From Arcanobacterium haemolyticum (lineage in GTDB: Bacteria > Actinomycetota > Actinomycetes > Actinomycetales > Actinomycetaceae): a stretch of 64,000 nucleotides of DNA. Below are positions 16,735 to 26,370 of the stretch, in pieces (the stretch's first letter is position 1; every line of letters begins with the position of its first letter). The notes beneath the pieces were generated by a model, which was not told the DNA's origin, did no database searches, and saw only the letters and a program-made list of their open reading frames with translations. The stretch is taken from positions 88,800-152,799 of the forward strand of contig JADYUX010000005.1 of NCBI GenBank assembly GCA_021532125.1. Reading direction: 5' to 3'. Position numbers and translations under genes: made by a program.

Positions 16735-18084
16735 TCACGCTTCGTTGTTCGTTGGGCCGTTGAGGTACTCCATGATATCGGGAACTGCGTGGCGGGCTGC
16801 CCAGCGTGCCCCGATGGTGGATGCGCTCGGGCCGTATCCGACGAGGTGTACTCGTGGCTCGTCTGTGACCTGTGTTCCAGTCATGGCGATGCCTCCGCCA
16901 TGTGTGCGTAGGCGGAGCGGGGCGAGGTGGCGCAGTTCGAAGCGGAATCCTGTTGCCCAGATGATTGCGTCGGCGCGCAGGGTGGTGCCGTCGGCCCATT
17001 GTGCACCGTCGGGAAGTAGGGCGTGGAACATGGGGCGACGACGAAGGAGACCTCTCGTAGCAAGGCTGCGCGACCATTCGGTGACGGGCAATCCTGTGGC
17101 AGCGACGACCGGTTCGGGGCGCAGACCGCGTTCGACTCGTTCGCGCACGCGGGCTTCAATGAGTCGGCCCTCATCGGGTGAGAGCCCCGAGTCGGAGTAG
17201 TGTCCTGATCGTTCTTGCGAGGCTGGCGTGGTTCGGGCACCTGGCACTCGCTCAGCCACCTCAGAGTGGTTGTCGTTCCGCCAGCGCGGCGGTGTGCGTG
17301 TGACCCACGTGGTTTTCCGGGCGATCCCTCCGAGGTCGTCGAGGTGGGAGAGCGCGCTGATTCCCCCGCCAACGACGATGACTCTCTGATCTTCGAAAGC
17401 TCGTGGTCCTGGGTAGTCCTGGGTGTGGAATTGTTTGCCTCGGAACGCTGCCACGCCTGGGTAGTAGGGGATGAACGGTCGCGTCCATGTGCCTGTGCAG
17501 TTGACGATGACGCGTGCCCGGAACGTTCCTGCTGTTGTGTCGAGGATGAGTGGGGCGTGAGGATGCGGGGTGTGGCGGCGAACGGAATTGACGAGGACTG
17601 GGCGGAGGATCGGTAGGTCGTAGTGGTCCTCGAAGTGAGCGAAATATGTCGGGACGATGTCGGCCGCTTCGGCGTAGGGGTTGTCGTTGTGAAGGGCGAT
17701 GCCAGGGAGGTCTGCGATGTGGTTGACGCGCTCCATGGTGAGGGTTGGGGCACGGTGTTGCCAGGCGCCGCCGGGGCGGAGTTCGGCGTCAAGAGTGAGG
17801 AAGGTGCGTGCTTGTGGTGCGTGGTTCTGGTGGATATGCGGGTTGTCGTTGACGTATCCGACGAATCCTCGGCGTTGGAGTTCGTAGGAGACTGCGAGCC
17901 CCGATTGGCCTGCTCCGATGACGATGACATCAACGTCGTGCGGCTCGGAGGGGCGCGCATTTCCCCAGGCGATGTCCCATGCTGGTCGTGAGATTCGCGG
18001 ACTTGCTGAGGGCATGTATGCCCCGGTGGGGATGCGTGTGTAACTGTGCCGCTGCGAACCGCGTCCCGGCTCGGAGATTCTCAT
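16735..18084 (-). CDS. FAD/NAD(P)-dependent flavin monooxygenase-like oxidoreductase
   Basis: 449 residues from MRISEPGRG (18084); a start at 18015 is also possible, and no ribosome site settles it. Two dinucleotide motifs are present: IGAGQSG at about residue 60 (FAD) and VVVGGGISALSH at about 240 (NADPH), with a conserved ATGF (WATGFRFEL) near the C-terminus, the arrangement of flavin monooxygenases and their CzcO-like relatives. FMO-type enzymes oxygenate N-, S- or ketone substrates. The substrate is unknown. The gene is divergent from the SprT-like gene and precedes a small membrane protein in one unit. Confidence 0.85.
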   Translation of the reverse strand: MRISEPGRGSQRHSYTRIPTGAYMPSASPRISRPAWDIAWGNARPSEPHDVDVIVIGAGQSGLAVSYELQRRGFVGYVNDNPHIHQNHAPQARTFLTLDAELRPGGAWQHRAPTLTMERVNHIADLPGIALHNDNPYAEAADIVPTYFAHFEDHYDLPILRPVLVNSVRRHTPHPHAPLILDTTAGTFRARVIVNCTGTWTRPFIPYYPGVAAFRGKQFHTQDYPGPRAFEDQRVIVVGGGISALSHLDDLGGIARKTTWVTRTPPRWRNDNHSEVAERVPGARTTPASQERSGHYSDSGLSPDEGRLIEARVRERVERGLRPEPVVAATGLPVTEWSRSLATRGLLRRRPMFHALLPDGAQWADGTTLRADAIIWATGFRFELRHLAPLRLRTHGGGIAMTGTQVTDEPRVHLVGYGPSASTIGARWAARHAVPDIMEYLNGPTNNEA

Positions 18085-18213
18085 ATCTGCAACCGTACCT
18101 GATTGTTGCGACGACGAGAGCTGCGCATTGGTGGAGTTTGCTCGGTGCGGTGTCAGCGCGCTGTGAGCGAAGTTGGCGTTCGGGAGGAAGACGGTGATCT
18201 TAAAATTGCTCGC

Positions 18214-18654
18214 ATGGATATCGACCAGGTGTGTTTTCTTGCTCGTGATCTCATGGATCGTCATGGGCTGACGGAGTGGAACCTGGCTTTTGACCGTGCG
18301 AAGCGCCGTGCTGGGCAGACGAATTTTTCGAAGCGCACGATTAGTTTGTCGGCGCCATTTATGCGTCTGTACGACGAGTCGCGTGTGCGTGATGTTGTTT
18401 TGCACGAGATTGCGCACGCTCTTGTTGGTCCGCGCCATGCTCACGATCGCGTGTGGCAGGCGAAGGCGCGGCAGATTGGCGCCCGGCCGAGCCGTCGGAT
18501 TATTGATGGTCCGACTCCTCCTGCACCGTACGTGGGGACGTGCCCGCAGGGGCATACGATCGAGCGTTTCCGCCTACCTCGTCGTCCTATTTCGTGTGCG
18601 ACGTGTAGCCGCACCTACAACCCGGCGTACTCGTTTACGTGGCGTCGGCGTTGA
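18214..18654 (+). CDS. SprT-like zinc metalloprotease-fold protein
   Basis: 146 residues from MDIDQVCFLARD. The zinc-site motif VVLHEIAHALVG is at about residues 59-70 (HExxH), with a downstream His in RHAHDRVW. The C-terminus carries a zinc ribbon: TCPQGH, then SCATCSRTY. This is the actinobacterial SprT/YpsA-like small protein of the SprT domain group; eukaryotic relatives cut DNA-protein crosslinks, while bacterial roles are unproven. The start was set at 18214 since the codons before it cross the divergent promoter region; the ribosome site is poor. Confidence 0.88.
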   Translation: MDIDQVCFLARDLMDRHGLTEWNLAFDRAKRRAGQTNFSKRTISLSAPFMRLYDESRVRDVVLHEIAHALVGPRHAHDRVWQAKARQIGARPSRRIIDGPTPPAPYVGTCPQGHTIERFRLPRRPISCATCSRTYNPAYSFTWRRR

Positions 18655-18701
18655 CGCACGGAGTTTCCGGGCGGATACATAGTGTTGCGGCGTGAGTGGT
18701 T

Positions 18702-19508
18702 TTATTGTTCGTCGTTGAGTTGCTCGGTCGGCTCGGCGAGGAGTTTTTCGAGCGTGAGTTCGAGGAACTTGTAATGCGCTTTGACGGCTAGGCGGTATGC
18801 GCGCCGATCGCCAGCTTCGGCTGCGTTGAGGATCTCAAGGTGGGCTTGAGCGGTTGCCGCTTGCCTATCGTCTCGTTCGATCCGGGGAACAACTACTTGG
18901 TGAACGAGCCAGAGCGCCGACACCATCTGTTGTGCAACGCGATTTCCGATGACGTCGAGGATTCCTACGTGGAAGGCGTTGTCTTCTTCAAGGAATCGTT
19001 CGCCTTCTTTTGCTTTGACGATCATTGATGCGACGACGTCGTGTAGTTCGGGATGTTCTTTCCCTTGGAAGGCGTCACAGACGTCGGCTGCCATTCCGAG
19101 ATCTAGGTATTTCCGTAGTGCGACGACCTCGCTGAGGCTATGCATTGCGTCACCTTTTGAGAGGGACGACCGTAGAGTGAGCGTTTCGACGAGGGGGCGC
19201 AGGGACATTTCTCCGACGAAGGTTCCCCGACCTTGATGGACCGTAACGATGTCAAGGGCTTCCAGTTTCCTCAGTGCTTCACGAACGGAGGATCGCGAAA
19301 CTCCCAGTTCAGCACAGAGTTCCACTTCTGTGGGCAGGGGTGAACCCGGCGCGAGGTCGTGCGAGAGGATGTATGCCTTCACGGCTTCCATCGTTGCTCC
19401 CGAGCGATTGACGACCGGGATGGGGGAAAGCTGGCGAGCCTCATCCGATGCAAGAAGCGCTTCGGATGAACTTCCTAAAACGTGTTGCACGAATTTGTCA
19501 GACATCAT
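18702..19508 (-). CDS. GntR/FadR-family regulator of the sialic acid cluster
   Basis: 268 residues. A winged helix lies at AVKAYILSHDLAPGSPLPTE and ELGVSRSSVREALRKLEALDI, followed by the all-helical FadR C-terminal domain (FCD) with EVVALRKYLDLGMA, EEDNAFHVGIL and AHLEILNAAEAGD, where the FCD metal/ligand residues lie. It is divergent from the transporter genes with only 61 bases between the starts, so it most likely controls them in the manner of NanR (inference). The first ATG (19508) has no ribosome site but a TATGAT -10 lies 6 bases before it, suggesting a leaderless message. The frame continues upstream into the transporter gene, which I regard as chance. Confidence 0.88.
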   Translation of the reverse strand: MMSDKFVQHVLGSSSEALLASDEARQLSPIPVVNRSGATMEAVKAYILSHDLAPGSPLPTEVELCAELGVSRSSVREALRKLEALDIVTVHQGRGTFVGEMSLRPLVETLTLRSSLSKGDAMHSLSEVVALRKYLDLGMAADVCDAFQGKEHPELHDVVASMIVKAKEGERFLEEDNAFHVGILDVIGNRVAQQMVSALWLVHQVVVPRIERDDRQAATAQAHLEILNAAEAGDRRAYRLAVKAHYKFLELTLEKLLAEPTEQLNDEQ

Positions 19509-19544
19509 ATGGTAATCATACGCGATGCACCTCACATGTGTCTC
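19485..19544. promoter_or_regulatory. Overlapping divergent promoters and candidate NanR-like operator
   Basis: Plus strand: TTGCAC (19485-19490), 17 bases, TATGGT (19508-19513), driving the transporter. Minus strand: GAGACA (19544-19539), 18 bases, TATGAT (19520-19515), driving the regulator. The two -10 boxes form the inverted repeat TATG-N5-CATA (19508-19520), so a regulator bound there would block both. Confidence 0.5.
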
Positions 19545-19569
19545 GCGTTCACTCAGGAGAGGAAAACCC

Positions 19570-21162
19570 ATGACTCGAATTACATGGCGAGCCAAGGCCA
19601 TCGCAGTCGCTGCTGCCTGCACACTCGCCCTGTCCGCATGTGGCGGAAAATCAGGTTCGACCGAATCCGGAAGCTCGTCAGAGAAGACAGGCACCACGGA
19701 AGAAACCGGTATCGGCGGCCCGATTGTTGCTGGCGCTGCATACGAGACCACGAACTACCACCCGTCCAACACCTCGTCAGCCCTCGCAATGGGCACGAAC
19801 TGGCACGTTGTTGAAGGTCTGTGGGAGCTCAACATGTCCACCGGCCAGCCTTACAAGGCTCTCGCCGCTGAGGACGAGCCCACCAAGATTTCTGACACCG
19901 AATACGAAGTGACACTCCGCGATGGTGCGAAGTTCTCCGACGGCACTGACGTCACCGCTGACGATGTCGTCTCCTCCTTCGGTCGCGCGACTGCTGACGG
20001 CAACATCTACGCAGGCATGGTCGACTTCGTCGAATCCATCACCGCGAAGGACGCCAAGACCGTCACCATCAAGCTGAAGTCCCCGTTCTCGCTCATCAAG
20101 GAGCGCCTCGCGGTCGTCAAGATCGTCCCGACCTCGGCAACCGATGATGCCCTCAAGGCAATGCCGATCGGCTCGGGCCCGTACAAGTACACCTCGATCA
20201 CCGACACCGAGATCACCGCTGTCCCCAACGAGCACTACAACGGCACCAAGCCGGCTACCTCCTCCCAGCTCACCTGGAAGCCCCTCAAGGACGACACTGC
20301 TCGTACCACCGCCGCCCAGGACGGCACCATCGACGTGATGGAGAACGTCCCGGCCGACAACCGTGGACTCCTTGAGGCCGCCGGCCTCAAGGTTGAGGAA
20401 GCTAAGGGCTTCGGCCTCGCCTTCCTCCTCTTCAACACGAGCAAGGCACCGTTCAACGACAACCGTGTTCGCCAGGCCTTCCTCTACGCTGTCGATACCG
20501 ACAAGCTCGTGAAGAACAACATGTCCGGCATGGCAACGGCTGCATCCTCCTTCCTCAACGAGGGTCATCCGAACTACCACAAGGCCAAGAACGTCTTCAC
20601 GAAGGACACCGAGAAGGCTAAGTCGCTCCTCGCAGAAGCCGGCGTCTCCAACCTTTCGGTCACCCTGCTCTCCACCGACCACCCGTGGGTATCCGGCATG
20701 ACCTCCCAGATCAAGCAGGACCTCGAGGCCGCTGGCATCGCAGTGACCATCCAGTCCCTCGCCTCGGCATCGCTCTACGCCGATTACCTCGACGCAGACT
20801 CCGCCAACTTCGACCTCGCTCTCGCCCCCGGCGACCCCTCGGTCTTCGGTAGCGACCCGGCCCTCCTCATCAACTGGTGGCTCGGCGACAACGTCTGGAC
20901 GCAGAAGCGCTCGCAGTGGAAGAACTCCGCTCCGGAGAAGTTCAACGAACTCCAGACGATCATCAACGAGGCCGTCACCCTTGAGGGCGACGCCCAGCAG
21001 AAGAAGTGGGACGAAGCACTCGACCTCATCTCGGAAGAGGTGCCGGTCTACCCGCTGTTCCACCGCACACTCCTCACGGCCTACAACGGTGACAAGATTT
21101 CCAACTTCACACCGATTGCTATGACAGGCCTCGACCTCCTCGGCGCTCGCGCATCCGAGTAA
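19570..21162 (+). CDS. ABC transporter substrate-binding lipoprotein, dipeptide/sialic acid type
   Basis: 530 residues from MTRITWRAK after AGGAGAGGAAAA. A lipoprotein signal ends in LALSACGG (Cys 24), so it is tethered to the outer face of the membrane. The mature part is a family 5 solute-binding protein (DppA/OppA type): YEVTLRDGAKFSDG, DVVSSFGRA, GSGPYKYTS, NDNRVRQAFLYAVD and PLFHRTLLT are family landmarks. Family 5 proteins bind peptides, nickel or, in Haemophilus ducreyi and Corynebacterium glutamicum, sialic acid. The nanA-nanK-nanE genes downstream make sialic acid the probable cargo (inference). Confidence 0.9.
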   Translation: MTRITWRAKAIAVAAACTLALSACGGKSGSTESGSSSEKTGTTEETGIGGPIVAGAAYETTNYHPSNTSSALAMGTNWHVVEGLWELNMSTGQPYKALAAEDEPTKISDTEYEVTLRDGAKFSDGTDVTADDVVSSFGRATADGNIYAGMVDFVESITAKDAKTVTIKLKSPFSLIKERLAVVKIVPTSATDDALKAMPIGSGPYKYTSITDTEITAVPNEHYNGTKPATSSQLTWKPLKDDTARTTAAQDGTIDVMENVPADNRGLLEAAGLKVEEAKGFGLAFLLFNTSKAPFNDNRVRQAFLYAVDTDKLVKNNMSGMATAASSFLNEGHPNYHKAKNVFTKDTEKAKSLLAEAGVSNLSVTLLSTDHPWVSGMTSQIKQDLEAAGIAVTIQSLASASLYADYLDADSANFDLALAPGDPSVFGSDPALLINWWLGDNVWTQKRSQWKNSAPEKFNELQTIINEAVTLEGDAQQKKWDEALDLISEEVPVYPLFHRTLLTAYNGDKISNFTPIAMTGLDLLGARASE

Positions 21163-21180
21163 GTCATACAAACGAGACTG

Positions 21181-21216
21181 TGTGGGGAGGGATGGTTCAT
21201 CCCATCCCTCCCCACA
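21181..21216 (+). terminator. Strong stem-loop between binding-protein and permease genes
   Basis: TGTGGGGAGGGATGG (21181-21195) pairs perfectly with 21202-21216 over a 6-base loop. No T-run follows, so it is better read as a partial terminator or transcript-end protector that leaves more message for the binding protein than for the permeases. Confidence 0.65.
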
Positions 21217-21333
21217 CTTGTCCCAAAAACACGACAACGACGCCGTTGTTACTAACGCTCGTTACCCCTCGTCACTGACGACGAATCCCTCCCTTTTATC
21301 CCCTTCCGTCCCAATTCATAGGAGAAGTAAGAC

Positions 21334-22281
21334 GTGAACAACCTCATTCGGCTCATCGGGCGACGGCTCGTGGCACTCCCGGTGATGGTACTAGGTGTTA
21401 CGTTCCTCGTCTTCGTCATCATGTCCCTCTCCCCCATCGACCCGGCATACTCGGCTCTGGGAGAGGCTGCATCCGAAGCACAGCTCAACGCATACCGTGA
21501 ACAGTACGGACTCAACGACCCCTGGCTCGTTCAGTTCTTCAGCTACATTGTCGGGATGCTCCACGGTGATTTAGGCTCCTACGGACAAGCTGGCCTGTCG
21601 GTATCTGACAAGGTCTTCGCTGCACTCCCTGTGACCATGCAGCTCACCTTCCTCGGCCTCATTATTGCCGTCATCCTCGCATTCCCCCTCGGCACGATCG
21701 CCGCTATTTACCGCGATCGCTGGCCCGATCAGGTCATCCGTATTCTTTCCGTCGCATGCATCGCCACGCCGTCCTTCTGGCTGGCAATCCTCCTCATCGT
21801 CGCCTTCCTCGGCACGCTTCCCGTATCCGGCCCACTTCCCTCCCTCGGAGAAGACCCAACAGGCTGGTTCCTCCGCATGCTCCTCCCCGCATTCGCGCTC
21901 GCTGTTCCAGTCACCGGCCAGCTCACACGAGTGGTCCGCACATCCATGGTGGAAGAACTCGACCGCGACTACGTACGCACGGCAATCGGCGCAGGCATCC
22001 CGAAGAACATCGTCATCGCACGCAACGTTCTCCGCAACGCACTCATCACGCCAGTGACCGTCCTCGGCCTGCGCGTCGGCTACCTCATGGGCGGCGCAGT
22101 CATCATCGAAATCATCTTCAACCTGCAAGGCATGGGACGCGTCCTCATCGACGGCATCACAAACAACTGGGTAACAGTTGTCCAGGGCGCAACGCTCGTC
22201 GTCGCCCTCGCCTTCATCATCGTCAACATCGTTGTTGACCTCCTGTACGTCCTCATCAATCCGCGTATTAGGGCGGTGTGA
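21334..22281 (+). CDS. ABC transporter permease (DppB type)
   Basis: 315 residues starting at a GTG after AGGAGAAG. Six membrane helices, from LIGRRLVALPVMVLGVTFLVF onward; the N-terminal LSPIDPAYSALG and YGLNDPWLVQFFSYI are DppB/OppB features. The EAA loop, RTAIGAGIPKNIVIARNVLRNAL, is the contact for the ATPase. It forms the first half of the membrane channel with the permease domain of the next gene. The gene overlaps the next one by its TGA within GTGATCATG, so they are translationally coupled. Confidence 0.93.
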   Translation: MNNLIRLIGRRLVALPVMVLGVTFLVFVIMSLSPIDPAYSALGEAASEAQLNAYREQYGLNDPWLVQFFSYIVGMLHGDLGSYGQAGLSVSDKVFAALPVTMQLTFLGLIIAVILAFPLGTIAAIYRDRWPDQVIRILSVACIATPSFWLAILLIVAFLGTLPVSGPLPSLGEDPTGWFLRMLLPAFALAVPVTGQLTRVVRTSMVEELDRDYVRTAIGAGIPKNIVIARNVLRNALITPVTVLGLRVGYLMGGAVIIEIIFNLQGMGRVLIDGITNNWVTVVQGATLVVALAFIIVNIVVDLLYVLINPRIRAV

Positions 22282-22283
22282 TC

Positions 22284-24440
22284 ATGAGCAAGAAGAAAAA
22301 ACTCCTCGACAACATGTCCCAGCCAGGCGTTCGTTTCAAGCGCTGGAAGGCAATGAAACCAGGCGCCCGCATCGCCCTCGTGACGCTGCTCCTCATTGCG
22401 CTTGCGGCAATCTTTGCGCCGCTCTTGGCAACACACGACCCAGAGTTCATTGACGCCAAGGCCATCGCCCCCAACAGCGAATACTGGTTCGGCACAGACA
22501 ACCTCGGACGCGACGTCTACTCTCGCCTCCTTTACGGCGGGCGCTACTCGCTCATGGTTGGTATCTGCGCCACCGGCCTCGCGCTCTTCTTCGGAGCCAT
22601 CATCGGCTCGATCGCCGCAGTTGTACGCAAGTCCATCTCCGAAGTGATCATGCGCATCATGGACATCATCATGTCCGTCCCTGGCATCGCTCTCGCCGCT
22701 GTCGCCGTGGTTGTGTTCCGCAACCCGAAGGCGCCCGAATCACTCATCTTCGTCATTATCTGCTCGATCGGCTTCGTCTACATCCCGCAGCTCACACGCA
22801 TCGTTCGCGCAAACGTCATGAGCGCATACGGTGAGGATTACGTCAATGCCGTCATCGTCTCCGGTGCCCGCGCCCCGTGGATTCTCATCAAGCACGTCAT
22901 GCGCAACACTGCCGCCCCGGTTCTCGTGTTCGCAACCGTCCTTGTAGCCGACGCCATCATCCTCGAAGCCTCCCTCACCTTCATCGGTGCAGGCCTCCAG
23001 GAACCCATCCCCACCTGGGGTAACATCCTGTCCTCCGCACAGCAAGGCGTTCTGCGCGGCGAATGGTGGCAGGCACTCTTCCCCGGTCTCGCCATCATGA
23101 TCACAGTGCTCTGCCTCAACATCCTGTCCGAGGGCATCACCGACGCCATGGCAGCAGCACCGAAGTCCGCCAAGATCCCCGAAGCGACAAAGACAACGGA
23201 AGCCCAGCGCGAAGCCGACCGCCTCCTCGTTGATCCCGTCGCCGCCTACGCACAGCAGGCAGAATCGCTCCAAGAGCGCCTCGCCGCATTGCGCACCATC
23301 GAGCAGAAGCGCCACGATCGCAACGTCCCCGTCTCCATGGAACCGCCAGTCCTCGAAGTCAAGGATCTGTGCATCAAGTTCCCACGCCACGGAGATGTCA
23401 ACGTCGTCGACCACGTCTCCTTCGCAGTGCGCCCAGGCGAAACAATGGGCCTCGTCGGCGAATCAGGCTGTGGCAAGTCGATCACCGCGTTCTCCATCAT
23501 GGGTCTGCTCGACCCCAAGGCTGAGATCTCCGGCGAAATCCTCTACCAAGGCAAGAATCTTCTTGAACTCTCCGACAAGGAACGTAACGACCTGCGCGGC
23601 CACGAAATGGCCATGATCTACCAGGACGCGCTCTCCTCCCTCAACCCGTCGATGCTCATCCGCACCCAGATGAAGCAGCTCACGAGCCGCGGCGGAAAGC
23701 GCAGCGCTGAGGAACTCCTCGAACTCGTCGGCCTCGACCCCAAGCGCACGCTCGAGTCCTACCCACACGAGCTCTCCGGCGGCCAGCGCCAGCGCGTCCT
23801 CATCGCTATGGCCCTCACCCGCGACCCGAAGCTCGTCATTGCCGACGAACCAACCACGGCGCTTGACGTAACGGTTCAGAAGCAGGTCATCGCGCTCCTC
23901 AACGAACTGCGTGAGAAGCTCGGCTTCGCCATGGTATTCGTATCGCACGACCTCGCGCTCGTCGCCGAAGTCGCCCACTCCGTTACCGTCATGTACGCCG
24001 GCCAGGTCGTTGAGCAGGCCTCCACAAAGGAGCTCCTCACCGATCCTCGCCACGAGTACACCCGCGGCCTCCTCGGCTCGGTACTCTCCATCGAATCCGG
24101 TTCCGGCCGCCTCCACCAAGTCCCTGGCACGGTGCCCTCGCCTCGCGACTTCCCCAGCGGCGACCGCTTCGCACCACGTTCGAGCCACCCGACCATCGGC
24201 CTCGACACCCGCCCGATCATGCGCCGCGTGGGAGACACCTTCCACTTCTACGCAGATCTTCCGGACGAAGCATGGGCAGAGGCCGGACTCAAGCACCCCG
24301 AGATCGCAGATCTGCCGCCGGCACCGACAGAAATCGACGACACCGTCGCAGACGAGGTCGAGCTCGCGAACACCGTCGCGGCCTCCACCGACGAAGTCAT
24401 CACATCCGACATCACCGCTGACGAGGAGGCTGACCGATGA
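22284..24440 (+). CDS. Fused ABC transporter permease (DppC type) and ATP-binding protein (DppD type)
   Basis: 718 residues (an upstream GTG at 22278 is also possible). Residues 1-300 form a DppC permease with about six helices and an EAA loop ([19 protein letters not shown]). A polar linker (about 300-345) joins an ATPase with Walker A GESGCGKS (about 390), signature LSGGQRQR (about 496), Walker [12 protein letters not shown], and an oligopeptide C-terminal extension (YTRGLLGSV). These are normally separate proteins; the fused form is also known in the sialic acid importer of Corynebacterium glutamicum. A 60-residue acidic tail follows. The gene overlaps the next by ATGA. Confidence 0.93.
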   Translation: MSKKKKLLDNMSQPGVRFKRWKAMKPGARIALVTLLLIALAAIFAPLLATHDPEFIDAKAIAPNSEYWFGTDNLGRDVYSRLLYGGRYSLMVGICATGLALFFGAIIGSIAAVVRKSISEVIMRIMDIIMSVPGIALAAVAVVVFRNPKAPESLIFVIICSIGFVYIPQLTRIVRANVMSAYGEDYVNAVIVSGARAPWILIKHVMRNTAAPVLVFATVLVADAIILEASLTFIGAGLQEPIPTWGNILSSAQQGVLRGEWWQALFPGLAIMITVLCLNILSEGITDAMAAAPKSAKIPEATKTTEAQREADRLLVDPVAAYAQQAESLQERLAALRTIEQKRHDRNVPVSMEPPVLEVKDLCIKFPRHGDVNVVDHVSFAVRPGETMGLVGESGCGKSITAFSIMGLLDPKAEISGEILYQGKNLLELSDKERNDLRGHEMAMIYQDALSSLNPSMLIRTQMKQLTSRGGKRSAEELLELVGLDPKRTLESYPHELSGGQRQRVLIAMALTRDPKLVIADEPTTALDVTVQKQVIALLNELREKLGFAMVFVSHDLALVAEVAHSVTVMYAGQVVEQASTKELLTDPRHEYTRGLLGSVLSIESGSGRLHQVPGTVPSPRDFPSGDRFAPRSSHPTIGLDTRPIMRRVGDTFHFYADLPDEAWAEAGLKHPEIADLPPAPTEIDDTVADEVELANTVAASTDEVITSDITADEEADR

Positions 24441-25300
24441 GCACTCCAGTAACCGGAAAGCACCACGAGCCCGATGCACCTTCCACCCTGGCCGATGAGG
24501 TAACACCCATCATCGAGCTGCGCGACATGGAAGTAACCTTCAAAACCCGTACAGGCTCCCTGTTCCACCCGAACAAGATCAAGGCCGTGCGCGGAGTCAA
24601 TATGAAGGTTATGCCTGGCGAAACGCTCGGCATCGTCGGCGAATCAGGCTGTGGCAAGTCCACAACCGCCAACGTCATGTGCGGCCTTCAGCGCCCCACC
24701 GCCGGCCACGTCTACTTCAAGGGACGCGAAGTGACGAAGCGCTCCGCGAACGATCGTCGCCTCATCGGCCGCGTCGTGTCCGTCGTGTTCCAAGATCCCG
24801 CGACTGCTCTCAACGCCCGCATGCCGGTGCGCGACCAGCTCGCAGATCCACTCAACGTGCACAAGATCGGTTCCAAGGCTGAACGCGAAGCTCGCGTCGA
24901 AGAACTCATCTCCATGGTGGGTCTACCCCATTCGGCACTCGACGCACTTCCCGGCCAACTCTCGGGAGGCCAGCGCCAGCGCGTCGCTATCGCCCGAGCA
25001 TTGTCGCTCAACCCGGATGCCATCATCGCCGACGAGCCCACCTCCGCCCTTGACGTGTCGGTGCGTGCGCAGATCCTCAACCTGCTCACCGACCTCAAGA
25101 AGGAACTCGGCCTCGCCATGGTGTTCATCAGCCACGACATCCAGACCGTTCGTTACGTCTCGGATCGTATCGCCGTGATGCACGATGGAATCGTCGCTGA
25201 AGAAGGCCCGGCCTCCGAACTCATGACCAACCCGAAGGACGACTACACCCGCAAGCTGCTGGGTGCCGCACCATCGCTCCTCCATCCCGCACTTTCATAA
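24437..25300 (+). CDS. ABC transporter ATP-binding protein (DppF type)
   Basis: 287 residues. Walker A is [12 protein letters not shown] (about 68), the Q-loop VVFQDPATALNARMPV, the signature [15 protein letters not shown], and Walker B AIIADEPTSALDVSVRAQ; the H-loop is SHDIQTVRYVSD. It starts inside the stop codon of the fused permease-ATPase gene (ATGA), so equal amounts are made. It pairs with the ATPase domain of that fusion to power import. Downstream, 26 bases on, begins the nanA gene. Confidence 0.95.
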   Translation: MSTPVTGKHHEPDAPSTLADEVTPIIELRDMEVTFKTRTGSLFHPNKIKAVRGVNMKVMPGETLGIVGESGCGKSTTANVMCGLQRPTAGHVYFKGREVTKRSANDRRLIGRVVSVVFQDPATALNARMPVRDQLADPLNVHKIGSKAEREARVEELISMVGLPHSALDALPGQLSGGQRQRVAIARALSLNPDAIIADEPTSALDVSVRAQILNLLTDLKKELGLAMVFISHDIQTVRYVSDRIAVMHDGIVAEEGPASELMTNPKDDYTRKLLGAAPSLLHPALS

Positions 25301-25326
25301 GAATCATTGAGAAAGGATCGTCTCCG

Positions 25327-26250
25327 ATGACGATGTCACTTTCGGGTGTTGTGCCACCCGTCGTCACCCCCCTCCACGAGGATCACTCGTTCGACGCAGC
25401 CTCGATGACACGCAACGTTGACCGCATGATCGACGCGGGCGTGAGCGGACTGTTCTTCCTCGGCTCCTCCGGTGAAGTCGCATTCTCCACCGATTCCCGC
25501 CGCCACGAGATCCTCGAAACTGGTATTGCAGCGACGAAGGGGCGCGTCCCCGTCCTCGCCGGCATTATCGACACCGAGACCGAGCGCATGATTGAGCACG
25601 GTATCGCGGCAAAGGAGCAGGGTGCGGATGCTCTCGTCGCCACTGCCCCGTTCTACGCTCTCGGCGGCGAAGCTGAGATCGAAGAAAACTTCCGCCTCAT
25701 CCGTGAAGCGGTCGATCTTCCGCTGTTCGCCTATGACATTCCCGTCTGTGTCCACAAGAAGCTCAGCGTGGATATGCTTATCCGCCTCGGCAAGGATGGC
25801 GTACTCTCCGGCGTGAAGGATTCCTCCGGCGACGACGTCTCGTTCCGCCGCCTCATCCTCGCCAACAAGCGCGAAGGACACCCGCTCTGCCTCCTCACCG
25901 GCCATGAGGTCGTCGTCGACGGCACATACCTCGGCGGTGGCGACGGTTCCGTTCCGGGCCTCGGTAACGTCGACCCTGTCTCCTACGTCAAGCAGTGGGA
26001 AGCGGCGAAGGCCGGCGACTGGGAGACTGTCGCCAAGCTTCAGGATCACCTCGCCGACCTCATGGAGATTGTCTTCGCAGTCAAGGGCATCTCCGGTTTC
26101 GGCGCAGGTGCGGGCGCATTCAAGACAGCACTGTGGCTCCTTGGCGTCTTTGAGTCGAACCAGATGCCTCGCCCGGTGAAGGCACTTGAAGGAGAGAACG
26201 TCGAAGCTATTCGTCGTATTCTCATCAAGTCCGGCTTGCTCGAAGGTTAA
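25327..26250 (+). CDS. nanA: N-acetylneuraminate lyase, DapA/NanA superfamily
   Basis: 307-residue class I aldolase barrel of the dihydrodipicolinate synthase/N-acetylneuraminate lyase group. The Schiff-base lysine is in GVKDSSGDD, the tyrosine of the active site in LFAYDIPVCV, and the substrate loop reads FLGSSGEVAF. Cleaves sialic acid to N-acetylmannosamine and pyruvate, the first step of sialate use. The name rests on neighbours (importer, ROK kinase, NanE-type epimerase); by itself the sequence would only show the superfamily. The ATG follows GAGAAAGGATC. Confidence 0.82.
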   Translation: MTMSLSGVVPPVVTPLHEDHSFDAASMTRNVDRMIDAGVSGLFFLGSSGEVAFSTDSRRHEILETGIAATKGRVPVLAGIIDTETERMIEHGIAAKEQGADALVATAPFYALGGEAEIEENFRLIREAVDLPLFAYDIPVCVHKKLSVDMLIRLGKDGVLSGVKDSSGDDVSFRRLILANKREGHPLCLLTGHEVVVDGTYLGGGDGSVPGLGNVDPVSYVKQWEAAKAGDWETVAKLQDHLADLMEIVFAVKGISGFGAGAGAFKTALWLLGVFESNQMPRPVKALEGENVEAIRRILIKSGLLEG

Positions 26251-26259
26251 AGCGCAAGA

Positions 26260-26328
26260 AGCGGAGCCTGCGGCGTGTGCTCGGTGGCCCAGGCCTCCAC
26301 ATAGCTCACGCTGCAGGCTCCGCTTTTA
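26260..26328 (+). terminator. Intrinsic terminator after nanA
   Basis: AGCGGAGCCTGC (26260-26271) pairs with GCAGGCTCCGCT (26313-26324), followed by TTTTA. The long 41-base loop may allow partial read-through into nanK. Confidence 0.75.
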
Positions 26329-26370
26329 TTCACCCGTCACCACTTTCGCCTTCCACACTGAGGAGCACTC

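Noticed and set aside
16881..17960. A 359-codon Ser/Thr-rich frame on the minus strand
   Set aside because: An out-of-frame shadow of the flavin monooxygenase gene.
19777..21237. A long open frame (486 codons) on the minus strand opposite the sialate binding protein
   Set aside because: Val/Glu/Gly-rich composition of a reverse-strand shadow; the plus strand holds a clear lipoprotein.
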